A stretch of 64,000 nt of DNA from Ophiura sarsii (taxonomy: Eukaryota > Echinodermata > Ophiuroidea > Amphilepidida > Ophiuridae), in NCBI GenBank assembly GCA_035610835.1, contig CM069455.1, positions 49,064,868 to 49,128,867 on the forward strand. Reading direction: 5' to 3'. Made by a program: the position numbers and the translations under genes. Positions 1-14,100 of the stretch are shown here, in pieces. Position 1 is the first letter of the stretch, and every line of letters begins with the position of its first letter. The notes under the pieces were generated by a model, which made no database searches, was not told the origin of the DNA, and saw only the letters and a list, made by a program, of their open reading frames with translations.

Positions 1-12
1 CACGGCAATATA

Positions 13-671
13 CAGGGTGAGTCAAAAAAACTTCACCAGTGGAAAGAAGCCATCTTGTTTTCTAAACCAAGTCGAAGTTTGAAAATTTTTAAACGTGATA
101 AGAATGCCATATTTGTAACTGATTTTGTGTGAAAAAATAAATTCAATATCATTTTCCGCTTGCCTTTGGTGAACGTTTTTACCCCTGCACCCATTTCACA
201 TGTCTGTCCACGAGATACCCAAAACATGCATAAGATCGCAAAATGTGTCTCTCATTCAATTTGGGAAACTTGAGTAAATTTGTGATGTTAAACTGGAATG
301 GAATGCATCCTTTTTTGTTTACATGTGAGTTAACATAAACAATTAACATTACACATGCTATGAATTGCTTATAATATTCTACATTTGAATAAAATCAGAA
401 ATTTTCCAAATATTTGTTGGCGGGATATTCAAATATGAAAATGCAACGCGTGCAATTTCAATTGAAAATCACTGTGCTCGTGGACAAACATGTACATTGG
501 GTTGTGTAGCAAAAAGGGTCACCAAAGAGAAAACAGATCGACTTCATTTTTTCACACAAAGTTAGGAACAAATACGTCATTCTTGCAACGTTTAAAAAGT
601 TTCAAAATACAACACAGTTTTGAAAACAAACTGGCTTCTTTCCACTATTGCAGTTTTTTGGACTCACCCTG
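13..671. mobile_element. TA-flanked MITE, CAGGGTGAGTC family (copy 1)
   Basis: Long inverted ends start CAGGGTGAGTCAAAAAAAC and continue through tggaaagaagccat; TA on both sides. Same family at 30404-30801, 31845-32509 and 38045-38697, with a lone end at 3023. Length and TA duplication suggest a Tc1/mariner-type non-autonomous element. Small ORFs inside are by-products of the ends. Confidence 0.8.
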
Positions 672-1003
672 TACAAATCAAAATTCACAATTTTGTCCAT
701 ACTTTTTAATCTCTTTAATAAAGAATACAATAAGTTTGTTAATACCTGTAGTAAAAATTGGTGAACCTATGTTGCCTGAACAACTAATCGAAACAAGTGT
801 GCGAGCCATATGGCACACATGTGGATGGCAATTAGACATTTTCAATGCACTCCAAGTATTTTAGTTTCCTGCTTCCTGATTGATTCGACACTGCTAAGAG
901 TGTTTGAATGTTTTTCAATTGAGAGAATCCTTATTTTTTTCCCTCTCTCAAATAACTGGCTTATTCTTTTGTGCCCCCTGATTTGAAAGTAGTTGATTAA
1001 GCA

Positions 1004-1417
1004 CCACTCCCTTTAACACTGCGGCAGGTGTCTGCAGACGACTTTCCAAAATTTCACAAAATGTTTCAAAAATGTTAAAATAATTAAGTTTCATCACCAT
1101 ATGTGTTGCGATCTGTGAAAACCCGCCACATGGTGGCATTTTTCATATTGGAGTTATTTATTTCATAAGAAAGCTAAAACTGTGCTGATTACAGAACTGT
1201 TTTGATCATACCACTCCCTTTAACACTGCGGCAGGTGTCTGCAGACGACTTTCCAAAATTTCACAAAATGTTTCAAAAATGTTAAAATAATTAAGTTTCA
1301 TCACCATATGTGTTGCGATCTGTGAAAACCCGCCACATGGTGGCATTTTTCATATTGGAGATATTTATATCATAAGAAAGCTAAAACTGTGCTGATTACA
1401 GAACTGTTTTGATCATT
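1004..1417. repeat. Tandem duplication, two 207 bp units
   Basis: Units 1004-1210 and 1211-1417 are almost identical. They hold the sequence ctgcagacgactttccaaaatttcac, related to one end of the TTAA MITE family seen at 9583-9830. 672-1003 and 1418-1946 hold no gene that I can see. Confidence 0.8.
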
Positions 1418-1946
1418 TTTCTACGATCACTACAAAAAAAGTTATGAGTGAATGATGATTGTGATGTCATCAAAAGCTACAAAACAAGAAATCATGAAAA
1501 CAGGCCAAAAGAGATACATCATTCAATATAATAACATTATAAGGTTAATAATAAAAGTGACTTAAGTAAGTTTTTGAAGGTGAAATTTCATGAAAGATGA
1601 TAACACAAAGTATTGGAAACTAATTTTCTTTAAAAAAATCTAAAAAAAAGAAAAACATTCTTTTCTTCTTTTTTTTTCTTCTTTTTTCTTTTACCCATAA
1701 TCCCTAGTTCACATTTTCCGACATCCGACGAGTTTTCACAGATCGCATCACATATTTGAAATCTCTGTGAGAAATGCATTAAAATAAGTACAAACATTCT
1801 TAGTATTGGTTCAGTAATTCTTGAGATAGGCTTTGTTGGGAAAGGTTTCTGAAAAATCTGTTTTGAAATAGTAAAAACTAATAGCTGCGTGGAAAGTGAT
1901 AATTTTTGGAAGTTTTCACATTAAACTCCAATATTTTCAATTGCAG

Positions 1947-2104
1947 ATAAGAGGTCTTCTCACAGATTTGGAGCAGTGCCTCAATACTCGTGGAGGTAGA
2001 AAATGCAAGGGGTGTTGCGAGGTGTTACATTGCTTTTATAAGCACAGCTTAACGTGTCGAGAACAACGATGTGATGTGCCATTTTGTATGTGGTTCTCGG
2101 AGAG
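1947..2104 (+). CDS. Exon: TAZ-type zinc finger, C-terminal half
   Basis: The exon follows a ttgcag acceptor and ends at a gtaaag donor (phase 0 in, phase 2 out). The spacing C20-x2-C23-x9-H33-x3-C37-x4-C42-x4-C47 with DVPFC at the end reproduces the spacing I know for the C-terminal part of CBP/p300 TAZ2. C11 could be a ligand of the preceding zinc site, but the histidine expected four residues before it is aspartate here. The first part of the TAZ fold must come from an upstream exon not found in 1-1946. Confidence 0.8.
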
Positions 2105-5100
2105 GTAAAGTATGATATTATTTGCATTCCACATAGACACTGTTCTGTCAATACCTTTCTTTTTGAAGGACTTGGACTCTGAGGTGAAGGACTCTGAGGT
2201 GAAGGACTCGGTCTCGGACAGACTCGGGAAGTCCTGTCCGAGTCCAGTAAATATTGGCTTATTTTGTATGCAGTAATTAAATAAACTCCTCAATAAAGGT
2301 TTTGAAAGTTTTTTCACTCACCAATTTTCCGGATATTTCATAATGTATTCATATTGTGTTTCCTCTCATTGAAAAGCTGATGTGTTCTTCTTTTCAACGA
2401 TACCCCCATTTGTAGAAATCACCTTTTTCAGTGCTCAGCAACTTGATGAACATGGGGAGGTCACACTTCCTATGTATAACTATTGGGAAGTTTATTTTAT
2501 ACATGCTGAAGGTGCCGGAAACAGCAACAATATAGAGCCTTGACTATTGGGGGAAACGGATGGGGCACTGCATACATTTGTAAGACTGGGACAATGCCCC
2601 TTTAATATTGTGTAAGTCTTACTTGCTCCAAAATGACTCCATATTTATTTGTTGAAAATGTTACTAAAAGATCCAGGTTTCTAAGTAAATTAAACCATGA
2701 AAAGTTTGAAGGAAAATCACACCTATTATTCGGACCCCTTTTGTGAACCATTTGGCAGACTCTCATCCAATGACCCCACCGATTGGCAAAAATATGAATG
2801 GTTTAATTGAAATATGAATTATATTATTTTTACTTCATTATTTGCAGTCAAGCAAAGGAGTGGGGTGATCAGCTACTCGACACTATCTTCAGAGATTACC
2901 AAAAGAAGAAAAAGATTGGTCATATGCGGTTATCAAACCTAACGCTTAGTCTGGGAGAGGATTTCATCCTGACGTGGGTAGGTGTCAATTAACAATTAAA
3001 GTGAACACATTGTATTTTAGTACAGGGTGAGTCAGAAATAGTGGGCACTTTTTCACAAAGGCGAATGCACTTTCAAAGTAAATAAGATGGACATTTTGAT
3101 TGTGATGCACCACAAATCAATGCTGTTCTGTCAAAACCTCGTATCTCTATCCGGCCCATCAGCATGCATAAAGTAATACTTCTGTGTATACTGTAAGCGC
3201 TGAAATGTTCGCGGCGGTTTATATTTTCGCGCAAAATATTTTTCCGTGAAATTATAACACGCGAAAATATTGTTTTCAACATTCATGCAGTGTCATCCAG
3301 AAGGTCGCCCTAAAAAAAACCACAATTTGTGAAATGTCTATGATATCAAAATGCGCGAAAATATCTTGACGCTAAAATATTGGCTTTTACAGTAACCTTT
3401 AGGCAGTCTGCTCTAAACATGTTCAAGGGCCAAAAACACATATATTAAGCTCATGACATACTCCATAATCGTGTGACGCGATTTGTCGCTTACGCTCCTT
3501 ATTAAGAGTGCTATTTACCAAATAAGGGGCGTCAGCGGCAAATCGTTCCAAGCGATTGGGTAGTATGTCATAGACTTTAAAACAAAGTGCTCTTGCCCCT
3601 GAACATGTATTAAAGCAACACTTCCTATGCATAAACGTTGGGCCGTTTCCCTTTATACATGCTGAAAGACCGGAAAAACACACAAGGTGTGGACATGGAC
3701 AGAAGAAAAAAAACCGCAATGTTTTTGTTTCCTCCTAGATGAATGATAGGTCCAATACAATGCCTCCAGATATATGGGAGAATGGAAAGATCCAACCAGG
3801 ATGGTACCTGGGCGGATTTGGCAAATTCAACACGATGTACTGCAAATTTCGGTCATATATGTATTATTACAGTGGTGGGACAAACTGTCCCAATATCGGA
3901 TATATTATCAAGAAGGTTAGTTTGGATTTTCTTTTTTAAGAATCTGGGGGTGGGGGTGGTGGTGGGGTGGGATCAGTGGCGTAACCAGCCGGGGGCAGGG
4001 GGGCAGGAACCCCATTTCAAGTCACTGCCCCTCCTTGCCCCCCCCCCCCCCCCCCAAATGAAAAAGTCTAGTTATGCCACTGGGTGGGATGGGGGTTTTT
4101 TTTTGGGGGGGGAGGGGCAGGAGACCCTAAGACATAAAGTTGTAAGCAAGCACAGCATGAATGAATACATCTATAGTTTGATCAGTTCCAAATTGACAAA
4201 GCCAACGAATGAACACAGAAAGACACGGGCACGCATTAAGTTAACCCTTTTTATATGAAGTTTATCAAGCGCTGTCACTTTTGAACTATTAAGGTGATGT
4301 ATATAAAAGTATACATTTTTGGAAAGGAAATGAGTCAGAAAAACCATATTTGGTATCAGATTTCACTAAAAATTCAGATTTTTTATAAATTTGTAGCAAC
4401 AAATATTTTGTTTATGAAAAAGTGTTTTTAGATGATTTTAGTGCAATTTCAGCATTTCTTACCAAAAACTGATTTTGTTATGTTGTCCGAAAAATGTTGA
4501 GCCAAAAAAGTTATTTTGGTCAACATTTATGGTGAGTAAATAATTTCATCTTAACTCACACATTATAAATGATGGTCAGTGAAAAAAGGGGATGTATGGA
4601 TTACAATTGGAATAGCCCAGTGTGTTACCTGATATGACAGACTTGTATAATAATACTATATAACTCATGCTGCTTTCAATAGTCCCATAGTGATCATATG
4701 GTGCAACTTCCAAGGGGGGGGGGGGGGGGGGGGGTTGCCCGGTGTGTGTATATGAGTTCAAAGAGGGTGTAAGTGTGATGATTATTTGTGAGGGTTGTGT
4801 TTCGTTAGGGTAAGGTTTAGGGTTAGGGTGCAATAATTTATAATCTAATGGTCTTTAATATTATAACTATAATGTATTCTTATAGTATGTATTTCTTTGT
4901 TCATTTGATGCAATTCAGTGTTTGTACTGCTATTTCGTGCATTTCGCGAGAGGCTCAAATTCGCAAAATTATATTTCTGCGAATTAATGTATGTGAAGAT
5001 GATAGTAATGGTAGAAATTTGAGATTCACAAAATTAAGTTACCGCGAAACTAGTGATAATTAGCAATCTGCGAAAAAAGATGCCGCGAAATTAACTTGTT

Positions 5101-8100
5101 TTACAGTATCAATTTGAATAAACCAGTTATGAATGAATGAATGAATTCATGGATATGTATTGACTTTGCATTTCAGGCTTCATACAACCGTGACATCAGT
5201 GAGATACTGAACAAAATATCCAGTAAGACTGATAGCTTTGTGGAACACTTTTGGTGTAAGCAGTATCTACAGAGGGCATGCAATGCCGTGACACGAAACA
5301 CCATGTTTATCTGCACAAGATATTATGAAGGTGGGTTGGGCGACGCAACATAAAACCCTGTTCTACGACAGGGATTATATAATTATGGGATTGGTAACTC
5401 CTCAGACAAAATTTTAACTACTAAACCAAATTCACGGGTGAAGGTTTTATAGGGGGCGCACTATCATGGTCGAAGCAAACCAGACGACATGAGACGTGGT
5501 GGTTTTTATCGGCTCAAAACATGATTTGTGGCACAGAAATAGTACATCAATGGTAAAAAAAGCTGATTGTGATTTAGAGTAGAACCGATTTGCTTTGATG
5601 ATGGCAGAACTTAGTTCTTATATGACACGAAACATTCAGAATTGGTTATTTGAAATTAATTTACGTAGAACAAAATACGAATTTTAAATTGTGGATGGCT
5701 TTGTCTGGCAGTGACAGAGGAAGGGCGTGGCGTTATTTGCATTTTGTGAATATTGTAATCGGATCAGTTGGGAAGGACGCCGTATCGCGACGATCACATC
5801 ATGTGAGGTCATGAATAGTCATGGCTGAATATTCATTCACAACGAATGATTGACAGTTTACGCTTAACTTCCAGGTGAAGAACTGATAGAGTGTGCTATA
5901 CTGTGAACCAAATCTCAACAATTGAAATCGCGGACATAGATGTAGCTTCGAAAATGAACCCCTTATTTTTGGAAATCGTAAGCTATCGATTGCTTTATGG
6001 ATTCGATCACCAAATTGTTTGTTTTCTATTGGGGAAATTCTAGCGTGACTATAGGGGTGTAATAACAGTGTAAAGGTGTTGTGTGGGACATAAGGAGTGA
6101 TGTAAAACTGAATTCTAATTTATTTTAATGATTCATCCAAATTAAATTAAAGCACATATTTATCACACGTCACAAACTGCACAACTCATTGTGTTTCTAT
6201 AAAAATCTGCCTACCGGTACACACGCACCCTTAGCTGAAACCCCTACAAAATAGTCCAGTGGTCCGCCTGCCAAGCTTGTTTATGTACACAGTTACCAAT
6301 ACGAACATCGTGTTTTATCACCATTTTATAACCATCCATCTTTCACAGTTAGGCATATTTTTGCAAAAAAAACTTAGTCTAAAAATTATATCACTATTTG
6401 CCTTATTTATTCCTCTTTCTAACCATATAATTGATATGATCTAAATAGAAGACTATATCAGGTATAAGCATAATGTAAAGAGGCCATGGCCAGTCAGCGA
6501 CCAGTCAGTCGTGCCCACGTAAATTCAATGGTTGAATGGCTTTCCGTAAACTTTTCAACTCGAAACCAACAATTGTAGTACAGACCTGATGATTGGATAT
6601 TATTTGACGGCAGGATAGTTTGACCAATCAGAATGTATCTTATATCAAAATTTTAATTGAATGTTAGCCCTTTGTTATTCCGTTTCCGGCCGTTGTTTAT
6701 CTCACTTTGTTTTCGAGAGAGAACTAACGCCAAGTGGGTCAAATTTATTGCAATTTTCCCGAAATATCTGTGTTAAATCGTTCAAATATTGAACTTAATT
6801 GGGATAGAAAAATTATTTGACGGTACCAAATATTTTTTCTTATGAAGAATAAAAATATGATAATAAAGAGAGACATGTATGCTTTATATATCCGGTTCCT
6901 GGTTTCATTTTACGACACTTAGAACTCATATGGTTAACGTAAAAGCAAAATTGGTGTGAAGGCCCTGTCATTCCTTTATGCATTTTTTAAGGGATTCATG
7001 CATGGCTTGGTGTGAATTCACTGTTGACTGCTTAGGTTGTTGGTGGAATTCATATGTAAACAAGATATCTCACAGAGAAAAACAAAAATTGATATTTTTT
7101 GTTGTTGTGAGATTGGTAGGGTGTTTGGTTTGGTGGTTATTTTGGTGGTGGGGGGGGGGGGTATTTTTCAAATAAAAATCATGACGTTTTTGGTGATTTT
7201 GTAACAATTAAACAAAAATCCAACATTTTCCTCAAAAATTCAAAAAAATTGTAAAATCATTGAAAATTAGAAAACATTGAATTAGTCAGCCTGGTGACTA
7301 ACACATATTGTGTTGTGGTTTTTTGGGTCGCCTAAAGGTTCGTTCTCACTAGGCGATGATTGCCGTGCGATGCGATGCGGTAGCCTTAATTCCGCCGCAA
7401 TGTACACAGGCCACGCCGGGTCAACGCATGCGATGGCAGTGCAGCGCCGTTTGGCAAAATAGGATAACGTCAGCGTCGACGCATTTAAACATTTTTTAGC
7501 CTTACTTCCGCCGCAATGTACACAGGCCATGCCAGGTCAACGCATGCGATGGCAGTGCAGCGCCGTTTGGCAAAAAAGAATAACGTCAGCGTCGACGCAT
7601 TGAAACATTTTTTAACTCTATTGTGATAACGCGCCGGTAAATAACGTCTAGTGTGAACGAGCCTTTAGTATAGATTTGTCAACAAAATGGTTTGCTAAGC
7701 CAAACTATGTATCACATGTTCCTGTTTCTCCTTATAGGTTCCTCATTACTTCATTGGGTAAAATTGGTTGGTAAAGAAGCCAGACTCTCTGAGATACTAA
7801 ACCTGTTTAAACAGGCCATCGAAGCTGTCGAGATCCTGCACGGCATGGATATTTTGTATCTAAACTGGCACGGTAAGCAAAGCTAAACCCCCTGAATAAC
7901 TGTTTTGAACCTGGTTTTTTATCCCTTTTTTATTATTTTTATTCCCCCTCTATTTTCTATTACAAACTTTGGGTTCCCCCTGATTACTAATTTTTATTTT
8001 ATTCAGGCGCTATTTTACACTAATCTTACCAATTGCAAGTAGGGAGAAATTCGGATTCCCCTTAATGGTTGAAATAAAATTCAGATTCCCCTCTCAATGC

Positions 8101-11100
8101 TTGAAATAAATTCCCCTGGCAAGTTTGTGGAAAATAAATCGGATTCCCCCAAACAACTCCCATCCCCCCCCCCCCTCCCGCCGTATTTAATGATATAAGC
8201 AGGTAATTTAGGGTGATCAAAATTGAGGGCACAGCCTCCCAACTCATGAGTATCCCTTTAGGCCACAGAAGAAAAATAACTTGTTCTTTGCTGTTTTTTG
8301 TTTTTTGTTTTTTTTCCAACAATTTTGGGACAATTTGGTGAATCTTCATCAACAATTTAATCAAAATATCATTTTTTTTTCTTCTCCAAATTTATCAAAC
8401 AATTCATTTTTTTTTAAATCAACAAATTTTAAATATCTTCCATCGCAATTTTTTGGTTTGTGTAAATAAAAACAAAATAAACAAGATATTTAAAAAAAAT
8501 GATTGGTCAAATCATGCGAAATTTAGACACTGTGACAGGTGTTCAGGTGTGAACTCATCAGCGTAATATGCTGTATACAGTTGTTGCTTTTTGTGCCACA
8601 GGTATTTTAACGACTTCACACAAGGTTGGTGTTTCATTCATCATATTCAGTATACCATGCTGTACCTTGCACACAATTTCAGTGGGAAATAGGTGACCGT
8701 TAGCACTGTCCTTGCGTGATGTCATGTTACGCTAAAGTGGGTTTTGATTGCGGTAAAGGTTACTAATAGACTTTGAAAAGTTGAAATAGTGATCATAACA
8801 AGTTGAATCAGACGGGCAGCAGTAATATGAAAAGAACTTAACCAAATTCTAAATCCTATAAATAGGTGAATTGCTTGCATTTGCGATGGTCTATTTTACG
8901 CTCAAATGGGTTTTGATAATACGCGGTAGGTGCAATGGACTTTACAAGGACAAGGTGAACCAGACACCATTCTAAAATACTATTATTCCCTCAGAAATAC
9001 AGTCCTCAAAATGAGTAACTGACCAGCTAATAAATATACTCATAATTCCAAAACTGTAGCTCCTACGTACAAATATTAAAATATAAAGTTGTCAGGAAAT
9101 CGCTTTGCTTCAATTTGAGATATTACACGTGAAGATTGAATGAATATTAAATCAGTTATGAGTCCAAAACCAAAGCCAAGTCAGTTTCTCATTTTAACAC
9201 TTAGGTTTTGAACATGCAGGACCGTGTGACAGGTATGTGTATGGGCTGCATTGATCAATTGAAGCATCCCCAATCCTCCTCTAACTATCAACCCGTGAGT
9301 TATCGCTACCAGTTAATCAATAATCTGCCTGTTGCTAGTTCGAGGCTGCGTGTCGACGAACAAAATGTTAAAATGAAAAACTGACTTGGCTGTGGTTTTG
9401 AACTCATAACTGAATTAATATTCATTCAATCTTCACGTGTAATATCTCAAATTGAAGAAAAGAGATTTCCTTACAACTTTATGATTTCATATTTTTACGT
9501 TAGAGCTATATTTTTGGAATTGAGAGCATATTAATTACCTGGTCAGTTACTTATTTTGAGGACTGTATGTCCGTCCATTTAACACTTTCCACGCGGCTTT
9601 TATTAGTTTTACCATACGCAAAACAGATTTGTCAGAAACCTCTTCCCAACTTTCAAAAGTCTATCTCAAGGATTACTGAACCAATACTAGGCATGTTTGT
9701 ACTTATTGTAATGCAATTCTGATGGTGATTCCAAATATATGGGGTTGAAATCCAATAATTTTGACATTTTAAGAAACATTTTTGTGAAATTTTGGAATGT
9801 CGTCTGCAGACGCCTGCCGCAAGGAAAGTGTTAAATTTCGATAGAGACAATCTGTTAGTTAACTGAAAGGTAAACACAATGGACCCTAAGCGTGGCAACA
9901 ACAAATAAAAAAAGCAATTAGATAAATAAATCATTTTTTGGTTAAACGATTTCATGCTCTACAAGTTAGGGGCTTTGGGCAGATTTTAATTTGTTCTTTG
10001 TGTTTTTAATTTGATTTTTGAGTGATCACCGTAAACACAACAAAAATGAAAATAGATAATAAAATGAAGCAATGATTAATTTGTTGGTAAAATCATATGT
10101 GCTCTACAAGTGAATTGACCTCTCAGTAAGGGGGTTTTCTTTTGGCATTTTTTAAATTTTGTTCTTTGTGTTTTTAATTGGATTTTTGAGTGGTCCCCAT
10201 AACCATGACAAAATGAAAATAATGCACTTATCAATTGCAACCCGACCCCGGGGGACCAGGGACTAGCCGGGATTAGGGCCGGGGCACTAATTTGTGTACG
10301 TCCCTGCTACACCCACCCCCCCCCAAGCCGGGCAAATTGTATGCCCCGGCTACAGTCCCAGCCCCAACGTAGTATGTCACGACCGACTATAGCCATTATT
10401 AAGTGAAGAACATTTTAGAAATCGGAAAGAACCAGTGTTATAACCTTTGTACTCATTTTGAACATAAATCCAAGTGCGAACTCAATTCGCCAGGTTAAAA
10501 CTTCCCCAGCTTATTTTTTCAGTGATGAACATCCTGGCTACAGGCCCAGCTAGCGGGGGCACACTTTGTACGTCCCTGTACACTCCCCCGCATAGCCAGG
10601 CAACATTTTGTGTACGTCCGTGTACAGTCCCCGTCATGTCCCCGGGCCGGGGTTGCAATTGATCAGTGCATAATTAATTAAATACATAAATAAATAATTT
10701 GTTGGTCAATTTATTCATGCTCTACATGCGAATTGACCTTTCAGTTATCTGTGTACAGTCCGACAATTTACATTTTTATTTTATTTTATTTTTCACATTT
10801 TGTCATACAGCCAAAAACATGGTTCTTAGTGAAACTACAGAAAGATTATATCTGTCCAACTTTACAACAGCAGTGGTCTACCATCCTGAACGGACTGACT
10901 GCAAAGAACGAGCGATGTCTGTGAACCCACGGATTGCTCCACCTGAGGTAATGTTACTGTCAACGTGGACAATTTCTTGTATATTAATGTTTGCGCTTTA
11001 TCCACTCCAAGCTGCAAAGGCAAAAATAAAATGTATTTATTTTGTATATATTTTGTTTATTTTGTTATTTTGATATTCGTTCTATGGTGCAGCAACATTA

Positions 11101-14100
11101 ATTTTTCTCATGCATGATATGTAAATTGTATTCATGAACTAAAGCGCATATGCGCATTGTACTCTCTGTTATGTATGTTTTCTACATTTTTTGTAAACCT
11201 ACGTTATAGCCAACAACAGTCTACGATTAAAACAATTAAACAATGTATTAAACGATAACATTTTTTAATTGTGTGTGCCTTAGTCTTTACCATATCTACA
11301 CTGACAAGATAACAACATGAACATGAATAAACATAATATATAACCACTAATTTTCCTCCATGATCTCATCAGCGTAGATTTCAACTGGTAAAGATGACCT
11401 TTGACCTGGAGTAAATCTCCAGGTCAAAGTAGGCGCCTGATGGCGCTATAACGTTAGACTGGTGTTGGCAAACTACAGTGTATGTGTGCTATTTGACTAT
11501 ACCTGTATGTTGGGTTTTTGTTTATATATCAATAAAATTGAATTGTCAAAGGTATAAGCCTTTGTAATAACATTTAAAATTTAAAATTTAAAAAAAGCGA
11601 AATTGCTGAAAATCAGGAAAGCGTGAAGAGTTAGTTGTGTGAAAATTACTACTTTTACTGTATCACAAATCATAGATCACGAGGGACGATCGCCTATAGC
11701 TGTGTGCACTCTTTTTCCTGGTCAATGGACCGTGAATTCCCAAACAAATCAAGTTGTGGAGTGTGAATTACTTGTTGATAATACAAAACTGTCAAACGAG
11801 GGCGTAGCGAACAAGATGCCCAATCCGTTCCTTGTGAGATAATTAAGACAGGGGTGGACAAGTGGTTATTTTCTTATGAAGCTATGTGTGTTTCAGACCA
11901 AGGTCGCTCAACACGAAAAAGGCCGATGTAGCCTTTTGCCCTGTCATGAAATAACTTCTCAACATCCATAAATAAAATGCCACTCTCTTTCCCAGACGCG
12001 TTATATGAGTAGGAATCAATTTCAAAAGATGTGCTATTGTCCATCGCACTCATAGGTTCAAGTTCAGGTGTGATAAAAAAAACTGGGTGAAATCAGTGTC
12101 TATAGACTTCACAAATACACTCTCAGAACAAAGGTTAAAATCTTTAACCATGTTGGTTAAAATTTTAACCAACGGGAGGTTACCAGGTGAACCACACAAT
12201 TGGTTGGTTAAAACTGTAACCAACAGCTGTTGGTTAAACTTTAACCTGTGGTTGGTTACAAATTTTAATCATTTTTTGGTTAAAATGTTTTGACCAACAG
12301 TGGTTGGTTAAACTTTAACCTGTGGTTGGTTACAATTTTTAATCATTTGTTGGTTAATATGTTGGTTAAAAAATGTTGGTTAAACTTCTTTTTTTTTTGT
12401 GCTAAACTTTAACCCATACAACATTACAATATTGATGTTTCATTGGCCCGATATTGGCTTTCAATATTGGCGCCAACACGTGGCCAGGACCAACAAGGGA
12501 CAGGACAAGGCACAAGATCCTAGCCACGAGGCCGGGAAGCTATAACTTGAAACAGCGGTCGCAATTTTTAGACCACGTCAGAATTTGTATATGAAATCAA
12601 TCGTGTTATTTTCCGCAAAATATTTTCCTCGCCAATGAAATTCTTTGGCGGGAATCTTGTTATGACCATATTGTTGGTTAAAATTATGATGCCTTAACCA
12701 ACGTTGAATAAACTAAAAATTACTTATATTTTTACTCTTTAACCAACGCAGTATTAAAAGTAATTTTTAACCAACGCTTCATTTTTAACCAATGTTGTAT
12801 ACTTTTTAACCAACATTCTTTTAACCCATGGGTTTTTAATACCTGTTCTGAGAGTGTAGTGTCACATCTATCGCATCGGTGAATTTGTGTATTAAATTAA
12901 TATGTTTCTAATGTGAGAAGTATTTTAACTTTCACCGTTGCTTTTTTTTATCAAACTAATTTGATCTACCCCGTTAGCTAGAATTAAATATATTGTAGAT
13001 GCCGCAAAAAAAGACTATCAGTACCCATTCTGTTTACCGGGCTTTTCAAACATGCTAGTCATACAGGTGTGGGTGAAACAGACATAGTATCAGCTCCATA
13101 CACATTTCAATAGAGATACCCATCCCCTCTATTGACATCTATGTACAAATGGATCAATTTTGCCACAAATAGCAATATGAGATAGGTGTGGTGGGGGGGG
13201 GGGGGGGGGGGGTGCTAGACAAGTTCCACCATTCCCAAGAGTCGCCCTACGCCGTCTTAGCTTACATTACCCATAATGCAAAGTGTGTCTCCTCTTGGGG
13301 AATGGTTTGATGACAGTTTTTTTGTGCTGGACTTTTTGTGACAGAATTCTTGACACACTGAATTATTCATACTCAATGCGAGTGACGCGTGTGTAGCACA
13401 TCTCGAAATTGAATGCGCGCGATAACATGTTGGCGCAGTGTAATGCTATCAGATGCACATCGCACAGATTTGCTTTTCAGTCTCCAACACAGCATCGCGT
13501 CCATGCACCATGTTAGGAGACAGAAGGGGGGGGGGGGGGGGGGGGGGGGGGGGCGGTGGTGGTGGGTTGGTGGCTCACTTGTATACAAAGTTTGATTTTG
13601 ACTCTTAGCTATGTACTTTCAGAATTGACCAAATGCATGATCAACCTGAGTTTAGTCTCTCAATTAATGGACCAATTTGCCGTCAGATTTAAGCAATCTT
13701 ACTTATAGCATACTAAGATAGATATACTGATTTGGTGTTCACTTTCGATTGAACCAAATCCAAGACTAGCCACAGTTTTGTCTCGCACCTTCGGACCAAT
13801 TTGCCACTATATGACAAAGATTCACAAATGTTTGGGGGAAAAGGCAGGGGTTCATATACGAAGATAGATATGATGCTTAGGTGGAGGAGGGGGAGGGGTT
13901 CACTTGTATATGACTCTTAGAGGTCCATAATTTCAGAATAGACCAAATGCAGATGAACGACTGTTTTATCTCACATATTGGTGGGGGGGGGGGGGGGGGG
14001 GCAGGGGGAAGGGAGGGTTTCACTATAGTATACTAAGATAGATGCACTTTTGATTGAACCAAATCCAAAAGATCAGCCACAGTTTTGTCTCGCAGATATG

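Noticed and set aside
4805..4830. Telomere-like gttagggtaaggtttagggttaggg
   Set aside because: Only about four degenerate units; too short to claim an interstitial telomere.
8602..8624. Candidate 23 bp mini-exon between the kinase exons at 7738 and 10811
   Set aside because: It would shift the phase at 10811 and add residues inside the catalytic loop; direct joining gives a same-length match to HRDLKPEN.
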